Both the position numbers and the translations under genes were made by a program. From positions 1-12,766 of the forward strand of contig CACYNZ010000178.1 of assembly GCA_902775835.1 (NCBI GenBank): a stretch of 12,766 nt of DNA, read 5' to 3'. A model generated the notes under the pieces. The model was not told the DNA's origin. It ran no database searches and was given only the letters and a program-made list of their open reading frames with translations. The number at the start of each line of letters is the position of its first letter. Within the stretch, counting starts at the first letter, position 1. Below, in pieces: positions 1 to 5,716 of this stretch. This stretch comes from an uncultured Eubacteriales bacterium (GTDB lineage Bacteria > Bacillota_A > Clostridia > Christensenellales > Aristaeellaceae).

Positions 1-19
1 TTCGACGGAGAAATGAAAA

Positions 20-67
20 ATTCGATATCAACCCCGTTATTTATGTTAAGGGCCTATGATATCGAAT
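20..67. repeat. Inverted repeat with TCGATATC/GATATCGA arms
   Basis: ATTCGATATCA at 20-30 is mirrored exactly by TGATATCGAAT at 57-67, an 11-bp perfect inverted repeat with a 26-nt gap. The arms share the 8-bp core TCGATATC with the inverted repeat around the promoter at 422-494. The right arm covers the ATG at 56. No convincing -35/-10 pair lies between the arms. It may be a second binding site for the ribbon-helix-helix protein encoded at 508-966; this is inference. Confidence 0.5.
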
Positions 68-367
68 CTTTGGCGCCGCAAGCGCCGAGTGGGTTCAAAG
101 GTTGACGGACATATCAACATAGATCTGGATGTCGAGAAGCTTCACAGTAAGGGCGGAACAGCAACGTATGCAGAAATAAAGGCATATGTTGAAGAAAAGT
201 ATGGTTTCAAGATTTCTTCCCTCTATATCGGTCAGATCAAGGATAAGGTTGGTATCAAGGAGAGGAAGAACTACAACACTGGATCAGGAAACGGAAGGGT
301 GCCTACTTGCCCGCCTGAGAAGGAAGAGGCAATCATGGATGCTTTCCGGCATTTCAACCTGATATAG
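56..367 (+). pseudogene. Orphan C-terminal tail of RlmD/RumA-type RNA methyltransferase
   Basis: The 103-aa frame matches, from about residue 12 to the end, the conserved C-terminal tail that follows the methyltransferase domain in many Bacillota RlmD-type 23S rRNA (uracil-C5)-methyltransferases. Recognisable pieces are SKVDGHI, TATYAEIKAYV, SSLYIGQIKDKVGI and the ending PPEKEEAIMDAFRHF. That family match is from memory. The catalytic SAM-binding domain and the TRAM domain are absent. In-frame stops at 14-16 and 47-49 show it does not continue upstream, so it is either a remnant or a free-standing version of the tail. The first ten residues (basic, RRKRR) look like read-in from a junction. 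No good ribosome site precedes ATG 56. A strong terminator follows directly. A much weaker second copy may lie at about 2380-2520. Confidence 0.6.
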
Positions 368-379
368 AGATAATGAGTT

Positions 380-415
380 AAGAGGTGTCCTGGAAACAGG
401 ATGCCTCTTTTTTTT
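380..415 (+). terminator. Rho-independent terminator after the RlmD tail
   Basis: A 13-bp stem (380-392 with 397-409) pairs completely, with two G-U wobbles, around a GAAA tetraloop. It runs into an eight-T tract (408-415). It ends transcription of the frame at 56-367 and insulates the promoter at 443. Confidence 0.9.
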
Positions 416-421
416 ATGGAA

Positions 422-494
422 TAAATCGATATCTTTTTATTTTTGACAATCCGGGTTCTCGCTTGTATACTCAAAATAAATAGATATCGATTTA
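422..494. promoter_or_regulatory. 20-bp inverted-repeat operator flanking the RHH promoter
   Basis: The arm at 422-441 and the arm at 475-494 are reverse complements with a single mismatch; the core is AAATCGATATCT / AGATATCGATTT. The left arm ends one base before the -35 box and the right arm starts just after the -10 box and covers the probable transcription start. Arm centres are about 53 bp apart, close to five helical turns. Placement on both sides of the promoter of a gene for a DNA-binding protein suggests autorepression by that protein. The repeat is seen directly; the binding protein is inferred. Confidence 0.7.
443..471 (+). promoter_or_regulatory. Sigma-A type promoter of the RHH gene
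   Basis: TTGACA at 443-448 and TATACT at 466-471 are separated by 17 bp, an almost perfect housekeeping promoter. Expected start of transcription is about 477-479, giving a short leader before the ribosome site at 498-503. Confidence 0.9.
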
Positions 495-507
495 ATCGGA
501 GGGCGCT

Positions 508-966
508 ATGGCAAAGAGAAGGGGAAGACCCAGCGTAGAAGATAAAAGGAATAATCAGTACAGAGTTCTGATGAACGATGTAGAGGATAGGATGCTTGCA
601 TATTGTAGCCGGCTGACGGGTTTGCCAAAGTCCCAGATTTTCCGAAAGGGTGTCGAAGCGTATTATCAGCAGGTTCTGCTGAATGAGTACGGTAAGAGTT
701 ACGGACAGGATTATGACGGCCATATCAGCTTGAAGCGGGTTGTCGAATGCCCTCATTGTGGAGCGCAGAACGGAATTGACTGTGAAGATTACATCACAGA
801 TGAGCTTTCATATGAGAGGCAAATTGGATCGGAGATAGAGCATTGCTTTGACTGCGAAAATTACGAATGCATTTCCTGCGGGGAGACGTTCCATATTCAC
901 GGAAGTATTCATGAGTACCCGGTAGGAGCATATGATTCTGAAGAGATCAAAGTAGAGAGGGAATAA
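508..966 (+). CDS. Ribbon-helix-helix regulator with C-terminal zinc-finger domain
   Basis: A 152-aa protein. The basic N-terminus KRRGRPSVEDK, then a strand-like QYRVLMN and helices to about residue 57, fit an Arc/CopG-type ribbon-helix-helix DNA-binding domain. The C-terminal half carries three CxxC pairs (C81/C84, C113/C116, C121/C124), probably binding one or two zinc ions. The start is set by GGAGGG at 498-503, 4 nt before the ATG. The promoter and the 20-bp inverted repeat directly upstream suggest the protein represses its own gene. RHH proteins of this size often act as antitoxins or plasmid/ICE regulators, but no toxin follows: only a 9-codon stub remains downstream (969-998). The zinc domain could be a sensor or a partner-binding module. 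The RHH call is firm; the rest is inference. Confidence 0.75.
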   Translation: MAKRRGRPSVEDKRNNQYRVLMNDVEDRMLAYCSRLTGLPKSQIFRKGVEAYYQQVLLNEYGKSYGQDYDGHISLKRVVECPHCGAQNGIDCEDYITDELSYERQIGSEIEHCFDCENYECISCGETFHIHGSIHEYPVGAYDSEEIKVERE

Positions 967-968
967 CG

Positions 969-998
969 ATGCCAAAGAATATTGATTCATTTGTCTAA
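969..998 (+). pseudogene. Nine-codon stub of a truncated second cistron
   Basis: ATG 969 starts 2 nt after the stop of the RHH gene and encodes only MPKNIDSFV before TAA at 996. Such close spacing is typical of a translationally coupled partner gene. The short length and the abrupt change to an opposite-strand gene just beyond suggest that the partner was lost in a rearrangement near 1000. It could also be chance. Confidence 0.25.
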
Positions 999-1027
999 GG
1001 AAATGTATACCCCACGTTGATTCGGAT

Positions 1028-1234
1028 TTACATTTCTTCAATAATTTCAACCAGATCACCTATATCACAGTGGAAAACCTTGCACAAGCGCATAATAATT
1101 TCCAATGATACAGGTTCTTCACGGCTAAGCTTTGACATTGCATAGCCGCTTATTTCCGCAGCAACAGCCAAATCGCCTTTCTTCATTTTGTTATTTCTCA
1201 TCATTCGCCACAATTTCTGGTAGCTGATCCTCAT
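1028..1234 (-). CDS. Small XRE-family (HTH_26-type) regulator
   Basis: A 68-aa protein on the minus strand, starting at the ATG whose complement is 1232-1234. An excellent AGGAGG ribosome site (complement of about 1241-1247) precedes it, so the longer open frame reaching 1327 should not be used. The sequence begins MRISYQKLWRMMRNN and continues with KKGDLAVAAEISGYAMSKL, the helix-turn-helix of Cro/CI-like proteins of the compact HTH_26 type. It ends with the usual LCKVFHCDIGDLVEI helix and tail. These mini-repressors are common on integrative elements and phages. No target gene can be assigned; the divergent neighbour at 1295 is only a fragment. Confidence 0.8.
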   Translation of the reverse strand: MRISYQKLWRMMRNNKMKKGDLAVAAEISGYAMSKLSREEPVSLEIIMRLCKVFHCDIGDLVEIIEEM

Positions 1235-1294
1235 ATTGATTCCTCCTAGAAGCCTCTGTGAATGCTTGTGATGGGAAACGCAAATAGATAATAG

Positions 1295-1813
1295 ATGCAT
1301 GAAAAATTCGTATTTATTGATGACCAAATTGTTTGGACTGGTTCCTTAAATGTATTAAGTTTTTCTGGAAACACTACTGAAATAATGAGTCGCTTTTATA
1401 CTCCAAATAATGGAACTGAAAACATATTCTCCACTTATGCTAAAATGCTTAAAATTCCTTATTTATTATCAATTTCTCAGGATAAGGAACAATTACAATG
1501 TCCAATTTGTCATAAAGATTTGATTTTGAAAACAAGCACAACCGGATGGTATTGGAATTGCGAAAATGATGATTTTAAACTGGATGATTCTCAATCTTAT
1601 CCAAAAGATGGAATGATCTCATGTAAAAAATGCGGCGCTCCTTTACGTTACCAGAGAAAAAAGCAGCCTAGGTGGGAGTGCACTCAAGATCCTCGGCATT
1701 ATCAGCAAATAAACAGAGCGGATCTACTGCTGCCGGGAATGAGAAGCCTTATATCTCCTGAAAGTGAATTCTCGGAACTTGAAAAATACTTTAGGGAAAA
1801 GGAAAACAAATAA
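1295..1813 (+). pseudogene. C-terminal fragment of a PLD (HKD) nuclease with double zinc ribbon
   Basis: The 172-aa frame opens exactly on a phospholipase-D/HKD motif: H2xK4 then D9, six residues, then G16-S17-x-N19. It then carries cysteines arranged as two treble-clef/ribbon modules (C69/C72 with C89; C110/C113 with C129 and H135). In Bacillota this tail is found at the end of large helicase proteins with a PLD nuclease domain; that recollection is from family knowledge, not a search. PLD enzymes need two HKD motifs or a dimer, and everything before the motif is missing. The in-frame codon before ATG 1295 is a stop (1292-1294) and no ribosome site is visible. Base composition is visibly more AT-rich than its neighbours. 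I read it as a transferred, 5'-truncated gene. If translated, it could still dimerise, since HKD nucleases can act as dimers. Confidence 0.7.
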
Positions 1814-1870
1814 CCTGCAATAGAAAAACAAACGTTGCCTTATGCACATGAAAAGAAAAGGAGACGGAAT

Positions 1871-2380
1871 ATGCCGCCTATAAGGGTGGCGGTAAGTCAG
1901 AATCCTAAAAGCACCAACTTTTGATCGACTGAATGTAGTACTCAATACAGAGAACATTGAAAAAGATCAGAAAGCTTCACCCTTTGTAATAAGCAGATAG
2001 TCTTTCTGAACGCATAGGATATAAGAAGCATCTCCATTCTTCTTCAAATATGCTTTCACATAGACAGATATCCCAAACATATCCTGGCCAATACCAGGCA
2101 TGCGACCTATGAGTATGAAGGCATCAGGATTCACAATTTATCAGACGTAAATTCCGTCAGACTGGTTGCTGAAGCAAGAATACAGGCTTTGGGCGAGCCT
2201 TGGAATGATATACGTGGTGTGGCAGCTTTGATCCTTATTGTGATTCTATCGTTGGAGAGATTAAAGCAAATTGAGTTTTGGCAGCGGGTTTGGGATATGT
2301 ATTGCGGGGCTTTTATGTTCTTTGGAGTATTCAGAGTATATCGAAGCTTGGAAGTATTCGCACTGACCTATTGGCCCTAG
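1871..2380 (+). pseudogene. Multiply frameshifted unknown gene (copy A)
   Basis: A ribosome site (AAAAGGAGA, about 1857-1865) precedes ATG 1871. Sensible coding sequence then hops between frames. 1871-1921 reads MPPIRVAVSQNPKSTNF. After a shift at the TTTT run (1919-1922) it reads DRLNVVLNTENIEKDQ onward to a stop at 1998-2000. A third frame gives DSLSERIGYKKHLHSS. From about 2069 the fourth segment includes NTRHATYEYEGIRIHNLSD and runs to a stop at 2378-2380. The joined product would be about 165-170 residues. Part of it (2069-2146) is about three-quarters identical in DNA to 4541-4617, which proves that this was once a real duplicated gene. I do not recognise the family. Confidence 0.5.
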
Positions 2381-2389
2381 AGAAGACGG

Positions 2390-2520
2390 GGGCAGCACTG
2401 AGCGCAGCAGTGTTGACGATATGTTCCTATGCGCTGTATGGAATAGTTTGCCTTGAGATTTTCAACCTGTATATTGTCCAAATTAAGGATATAGCTGGGA
2501 TACCAATTGCATTCCGGGCA
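2390..2520 (+). pseudogene. Possible second, heavily decayed RlmD-type tail
   Basis: The translation around 2459-2500 reads IFNLYIVQIKDIAGI, closely resembling ISSLYIGQIKDKVGI in the orphan tail at 56-367. DNA of the two stretches (about 205-250 and 2458-2505) agrees at roughly 70% by eye. Weaker matches (GCAGC, ATATGTT, GTATGG in the same order) extend upstream. The typical ending with PPEKE is not found. It is best viewed as a relic, or possibly a coincidence of low complexity. Confidence 0.35.
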
Positions 2521-2861
2521 CATGGCAAAGAATGTCATCTCAAGACGCTCCTTCCGGAGCATTTTTGCGTTCAGGGGATAGAAATAACAGACGGGAACGT
2601 GGTATTCTGCTCAAGCCATAGGGTCAGCGGGAAAGAAGAACAAATGCTGACAATTATTTTGAATCAGATTTGAAAACACGACTTGAGAAAAAAGGCATCA
2701 CACAATACAGAAGGAACTCGCCAGGTGAATGATTGTGCTTCTTCCCTGCGTGAACCGGATGATTCGCTGGAGGGAGCAGTCTGTCAATAGGAATTTTTGA
2801 AAATGATGGATAAGCTTGCTGCGATGCGGAGCTGATATATTTGAAAAAGTGTGTCGGCTGA
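2521..2861 (+). other. No intact gene; decayed coding traces
   Basis: About 2540-2672 encodes LPEHFCVQGIEITDGNVVF, which faintly recalls the N-terminus of ISL3-family transposases, but the zinc-finger part and the rest are missing, so this is only a guess. A small hairpin (GCTCC-TTCC-GGAGC, 2547-2560) followed by ATTTTT lies inside it and is too weak to call a terminator. From about 2724 to 2891 one frame reads sensibly (NDCASSLREPDDSLEGAVCQ) but has three in-frame stops. No promoter, RNA or repeat was identified. Confidence 0.3.
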
Positions 2862-3029
2862 TGCCTTGACTCGGGGTTTGATGAGGAAATAAAATGTGAA
2901 CCAGCAATCCGGGTTTTATGGTTTTATCTATTGTCTGGATCCTCGTATTGTTATGATGGTTTTCCGGATCAAGAGCTCTGTTATTGGCTTTATCTGGTTA
3001 TAGTCGCTCTGATCATTGCAATCCTATGA
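2862..3029 (+). pseudogene. Startless open frame ending in a membrane segment
   Basis: Between a stop at 2859-2861 and TGA 3027-3029 one frame is open for 55 codons and reads plausibly: a Cys/acidic stretch (DSGFDEEIKCEPAIRVLW) and a C-terminal hydrophobic helix (YWLYLVIVALIIAIL). It has no ATG, GTG or TTG start in frame and no ribosome site. It is probably the tail of a small membrane protein whose beginning has been lost. The family is unknown. Confidence 0.3.
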
Positions 3030-3115
3030 ATACAAGCCACGTCAGGACGGTGTGACTCTTGGGCAGAACCTAAAATCTAAGAAGGAATCATGTATTGGGG
3101 CTTGAGGAGGTCATT

Positions 3116-4441
3116 ATGAAGAGTGCCAGAATATTACTATGTTTGTTGATGCTTGTCTGCGTGCTTGCCGGATGTGCTGCACAGCCAAATGCAGAAGGTT
3201 CTGTTTCTGTACAGACGCCTGCAGGTTCTGAACAGTTTAACCGCTCATATGCTTCAGATTCCTTTAGGAATATGCTGCAGCAGCATCCTGATATTCAGGA
3301 ATTGATTGAGAAATCGATTGCACAGGCTGCGGTTATCAATCCGGACCGGACGACAAATCCGGTTCAGTCACTTGATGAACTGTATGGTTTCCTCGACTAT
3401 ACCGTAACATGTATGCCGTGGAACATTATGCCTGAGGAACGATACGGCAGTTTTGCGACAAAATGTGATCAGAGTATCCTCTATGTTTACTGGCTTTTGG
3501 ATCAGCCCCTGCAGGAGCTGGAAAACAAAGACCTGTTTTATCCGTCAGTGGAATATCTGGAACCGGTATACCAGTGGCTGACGGAATATAATAATACCTG
3601 GAGAGACTTCCTGGATTCTGAAGAATCGTGGAAGCAGGAATATCTTGATATGCTTTTGAAGGATCCCTCCTGGAATCTGGATAAAGGCTGGTATGAGTCT
3701 CCGGAAAACTGGCATTCTTTCAATGAGTTTTTCTCCAGAAAGCTTTCCGGAGATGCGGCACGGCCCATTGCGGCTCCGGAGGATGATTCGGTTGTGATTT
3801 CGCCGGCGGATTCACTTCCACAGGGCCTCTGGAAGATTGACGATGAGGGATTGTTCTATGCTGATCCTATTCTGAGAGAGGACGGCGTTACGATCAAGGA
3901 CTCCACTTTTATTTCCGTCGAGCAGCTCCTGGGAGAAGAAGGTGCTGAATATGCATCCCTGTTTCACAATGGGTATCTGACTCATACCTATCTGAACTAT
4001 GACGATTACCACAGATATCATTTTCCTGTTTCCGGCACGGTCGAGACAGTGTACACGATTCCATATGCGAATGCGGTGGGCGGTATTGTCTATTGGGATG
4101 AAGAGAGCGGATTGTATGTCCTGGAATCGAATTCCCTTTCCTGGCAGAGCATAGAGACAAGGGGATGCGTGCTTATCAATACCGACTACGGAATGGTTGC
4201 TGTGATCCCGGTTGGAATGGGGCAGGTTTCAAGCATTAATTTTCTGGACAGTGTAAAGCCCGGGACAAAAGTAAAAAAGGGAGACGAGCTGGGCTACTTC
4301 CTGTTTGGAGGTTCAGACTGTGTAATGTTGTTTGAAGGCAGTTCGGGTTTCCAGCTTACCGTTTCGGAAGGAGCCAAAGGAGGCTACTCTGCCGGTTACG
4401 CCCATGTATATTGCAGGGAGGAATATGGCAGGTTTCAATAA
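3116..4441 (+). CDS. Lipoprotein phosphatidylserine-decarboxylase-family enzyme (PSDC + PSD)
   Basis: A 441-aa protein, starting at ATG 3116 with GAGGAGG at 3104-3110. Residues 1-20 form a lipoprotein signal peptide: basic start, hydrophobic core, lipobox LAGC with acylated Cys20. Residues about 70-205 resemble the helical PSDC domain found in front of some PSD domains. The PSD domain follows: NEFFSRKL at 203-210, SPAD with Asp232, DYHRYHFP with His299/His302, and FGGSD with Ser400. In the family, cleavage before this Ser creates a pyruvoyl group, so the Asp/His/Ser set needed for self-cleavage and decarboxylation appears complete. The usual site is LGST; here it is GGSD. Predicted location is the outer face of the membrane, which is odd for a phospholipid biosynthesis enzyme. 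The length and layout also recall PsiD, the PSD-family tryptophan decarboxylase, so a free amino acid could be the substrate. No pssA neighbour is seen. Copies of one decayed gene flank it on both sides. Confidence 0.85.
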   Translation: MKSARILLCLLMLVCVLAGCAAQPNAEGSVSVQTPAGSEQFNRSYASDSFRNMLQQHPDIQELIEKSIAQAAVINPDRTTNPVQSLDELYGFLDYTVTCMPWNIMPEERYGSFATKCDQSILYVYWLLDQPLQELENKDLFYPSVEYLEPVYQWLTEYNNTWRDFLDSEESWKQEYLDMLLKDPSWNLDKGWYESPENWHSFNEFFSRKLSGDAARPIAAPEDDSVVISPADSLPQGLWKIDDEGLFYADPILREDGVTIKDSTFISVEQLLGEEGAEYASLFHNGYLTHTYLNYDDYHRYHFPVSGTVETVYTIPYANAVGGIVYWDEESGLYVLESNSLSWQSIETRGCVLINTDYGMVAVIPVGMGQVSSINFLDSVKPGTKVKKGDELGYFLFGGSDCVMLFEGSSGFQLTVSEGAKGGYSAGYAHVYCREEYGRFQ

Positions 4442-4698
4442 CTCGGGATCAGTATATGCTGCCTCATACATATGAAGAGAACATTTGAAACAGACAGGAA
4501 TGCTTTCTCACATTGACAAACAGGGGATTTCTCAGTAGGCTATCCCAAACTGGTCCGGGAAATACCAGACATACGATCTATGACTATGAAGGAATGGAGT
4601 TCCATAATATATCAGACTGGCTGATGAACCAGGAATAAGAATTTCAGGCAAATGGCGAAATTATACAAATTGGGGATTTGTGCATGTGAAGGGAGGCT
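4442..4698 (+). pseudogene. Decayed unknown gene fragment (copy B)
   Basis: The stretch 4541-4617 is about three-quarters identical to 2069-2146 and encodes the same peptide, NTRHTIYDYEGMEFHNISD here against NTRHATYEYEGIRIHNLSD there. Upstream, MLSHIDKQGISQ (from about 4500) parallels MLSHRQISQ in copy A. Frames change between these pieces by one-base differences, and a TAA ends the frame at 4636-4638. No start site or promoter is visible. Together with copy A it brackets the PSD-like gene, suggesting that a segment was duplicated before both copies decayed. Confidence 0.5.
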
Positions 4699-4716
4699 GA
4701 GGAGCGTTTGGAACAT

Positions 4717-5217
4717 ATGTATTCATTGGCGAGGATTCTTCTTATATGGCTTCTTTGCCTTTTAAGCGTATTTTTTCATGAGCTGGGCCATGCAATGGGA
4801 TATCGGATTTCCACAGGAAAAGCAAAATGGAAAGTCATTGCGGGATCTGGCCCCAGGATGTTTGGCACGTCGAGATATATCTTCTGCTTGATCCCTGTAG
4901 GCGGTTATTTCATTCCGGATGAAGAAGAAGGAACAAAAAAGGCAAAGATGATAATGCTTGCTGGCGGACCTTGCGTTTCTTTGATTCAGGCCATCTTGTA
5001 TGGCATCCTTCGTTTCTGTATTCCGGAGTTTGTTCAGTCCGGAAGTGGTCTCTAAAGTGGTCTCTATGAAGTCCTGCTTTCGGTATCCGCCTTCCTTTTA
5101 TATTTTAACTTCTTTCAGTTTCTGTTCACTGTCATTCCGATTCGCTACAGGATCATATGCAAGGGGCACGAAAGCGACGGTTTGCAGATCATTCATGTTT
5201 TGAAGAATAAAGTCTGA
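4717..5217 (+). pseudogene. M50-type membrane metalloprotease gene split by a duplication-made stop
   Basis: The frame opens with a hydrophobic segment and the zinc motif FFHELGHAMGY (HExxH), then an IPVGGYF loop and AGGPCVSLI, the order seen in M50/site-2-protease relatives. It stops at TAA 5053-5055. The stop sits at the seam of a 12-bp tandem duplication (5042-5053, 5054-5065). Removing one copy restores an open frame from GSGLYEVLL through a hydrophobic segment to SDGLQIIHVL, ending at TGA 5215. The SDG motif is the expected distal M50 signature, so the intact protein would be about 162 aa. Because 12 is divisible by three, the downstream part is still in frame. Start: ATG 4717 is preferred; TTG 4708 is only 3 nt from GAGGAG (4699-4704) and so less likely. 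Small M50 proteins of this type often accompany peptide or signalling systems, but no partner is evident. Confidence 0.75.
5042..5065 (+). repeat. 12-bp tandem duplication creating a stop codon
   Basis: GAAGTGGTCTCT (5042-5053) is followed directly by AAAGTGGTCTCT (5054-5065), 11 of 12 bases identical. The seam reads TAA in the frame of the M50-type protease gene. Loss of one unit by replication slippage would restore the gene without a frame change. Confidence 0.9.
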
Positions 5218-5260
5218 CAGATCGACAAATTCCAGTTTCCCGAGATGACCGGAGGGCACG

Positions 5261-5422
5261 ATGAAGCAGATATCGAACAAGGAATATGAAAAGCATCAGC
5301 AGTACCTGACCGACCAGCTGCATGGTAGAACCCTGACGCCGGACGGGCTCCGAATTATCAGCGCCAGCATTGACTGTGATCCCGAAAAGATCGCCAAGCA
5401 TATGCTGGAGATGCTGACGTAG
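5261..5422 (+). CDS. Small conserved-looking hypothetical protein (53 aa)
   Basis: ATG 5261 follows GGAGGG (5251-5256) at good spacing and encodes 53 residues beginning MKQISNKEYEKHQQYL, with a middle of LTPDGLRIISASIDCDPEKI and ending AKHMLEMLT. The composition is soluble, helical and coding-like. Similar small proteins with the LTPDGLR...DPEKI..HMLEML pattern occur on mobile elements of gut Bacillota as far as I recall, with no known function. The frame continues beyond TAG (5420-5422) for eight sense codons (FRSEGIVQ) before TAA 5447-5449, so the TAG may be a late nonsense change that trims the tail. It lies 43 nt downstream of the restored M50 frame and could be in the same transcript. 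Confidence 0.6.
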   Translation: MKQISNKEYEKHQQYLTDQLHGRTLTPDGLRIISASIDCDPEKIAKHMLEMLT

Positions 5423-5470
5423 TTCAGGAGCGAAGGGATTGTTCAATAACTCGGAAAAGTAGGGACAGAC

Positions 5471-5692
5471 GTGAGTACTGAACTGATACTCTTTACAAGC
5501 GGGGATGTTGCACTGAGTGTGCCAATCACCCCCGAAGAGAATACGGTATGGCTGAGCCAGGCACAGATGGTTGAGTTATATGGAAGAGATGTGTCTGTGA
5601 TCTCCAGGCATATCAATAATGTATTCAAGGAAGGGGAAGTCGAAAAGGAAAGCAATTTGCATTTTTTGCAAATTGCCGGTTCGGACAGGCCA
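5471..5692 (+). pseudogene. RhuM-family N-terminal fragment
   Basis: Starting from GTG 5471, about 74 residues match the N-terminus of RhuM (virulence RhuM family, PF13310): LILFTSGDVALSVPI, NTVWLSQAQMVELYGRD, VISRHINNVFKEGEVEKES and QIAGSDRP. Full RhuM proteins are about 330 aa and continue with a line such as 'vkfYnLDvIisvGYRV'; here that is missing and the sequence changes at about 5693 into another gene. RhuM genes occur on pathogenicity islands and near restriction or toxin-antitoxin loci; their function is not settled. No stop separates it from the next frame, so a RhuM-zinc-ribbon fusion of 157 aa could be made from GTG 5471. Confidence 0.7.
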
Positions 5693-5701
5693 ACTGGAAT
5701 A

Positions 5702-5708
5702 GGGAGGG
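5702..5708 (+). promoter_or_regulatory. Internal ribosome site deciding the start of the zinc-ribbon gene
   Basis: GGGAGGG lies 8 nt before GTG 5717. This internal site supports independent translation of the downstream protein, and hence the view that the RhuM part is an upstream remnant rather than a true domain. Confidence 0.6.
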
Positions 5709-5716
5709 AAAAACAC

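Noticed and set aside
2547..2566. GCTCC-TTCC-GGAGC hairpin followed by ATTTTT as a terminator.
   Set aside because: Stem of only five pairs, T tract interrupted by A, and no intact gene upstream.
4434..5454. 13-bp direct repeat TTCAATAACTCGG at 4434-4446 and 5442-5454, which could be read as attachment-type repeats around the M50/small-protein segment.
   Set aside because: About one 13-bp match is expected by chance in a window of this size, and no integrase or transposase is inside.
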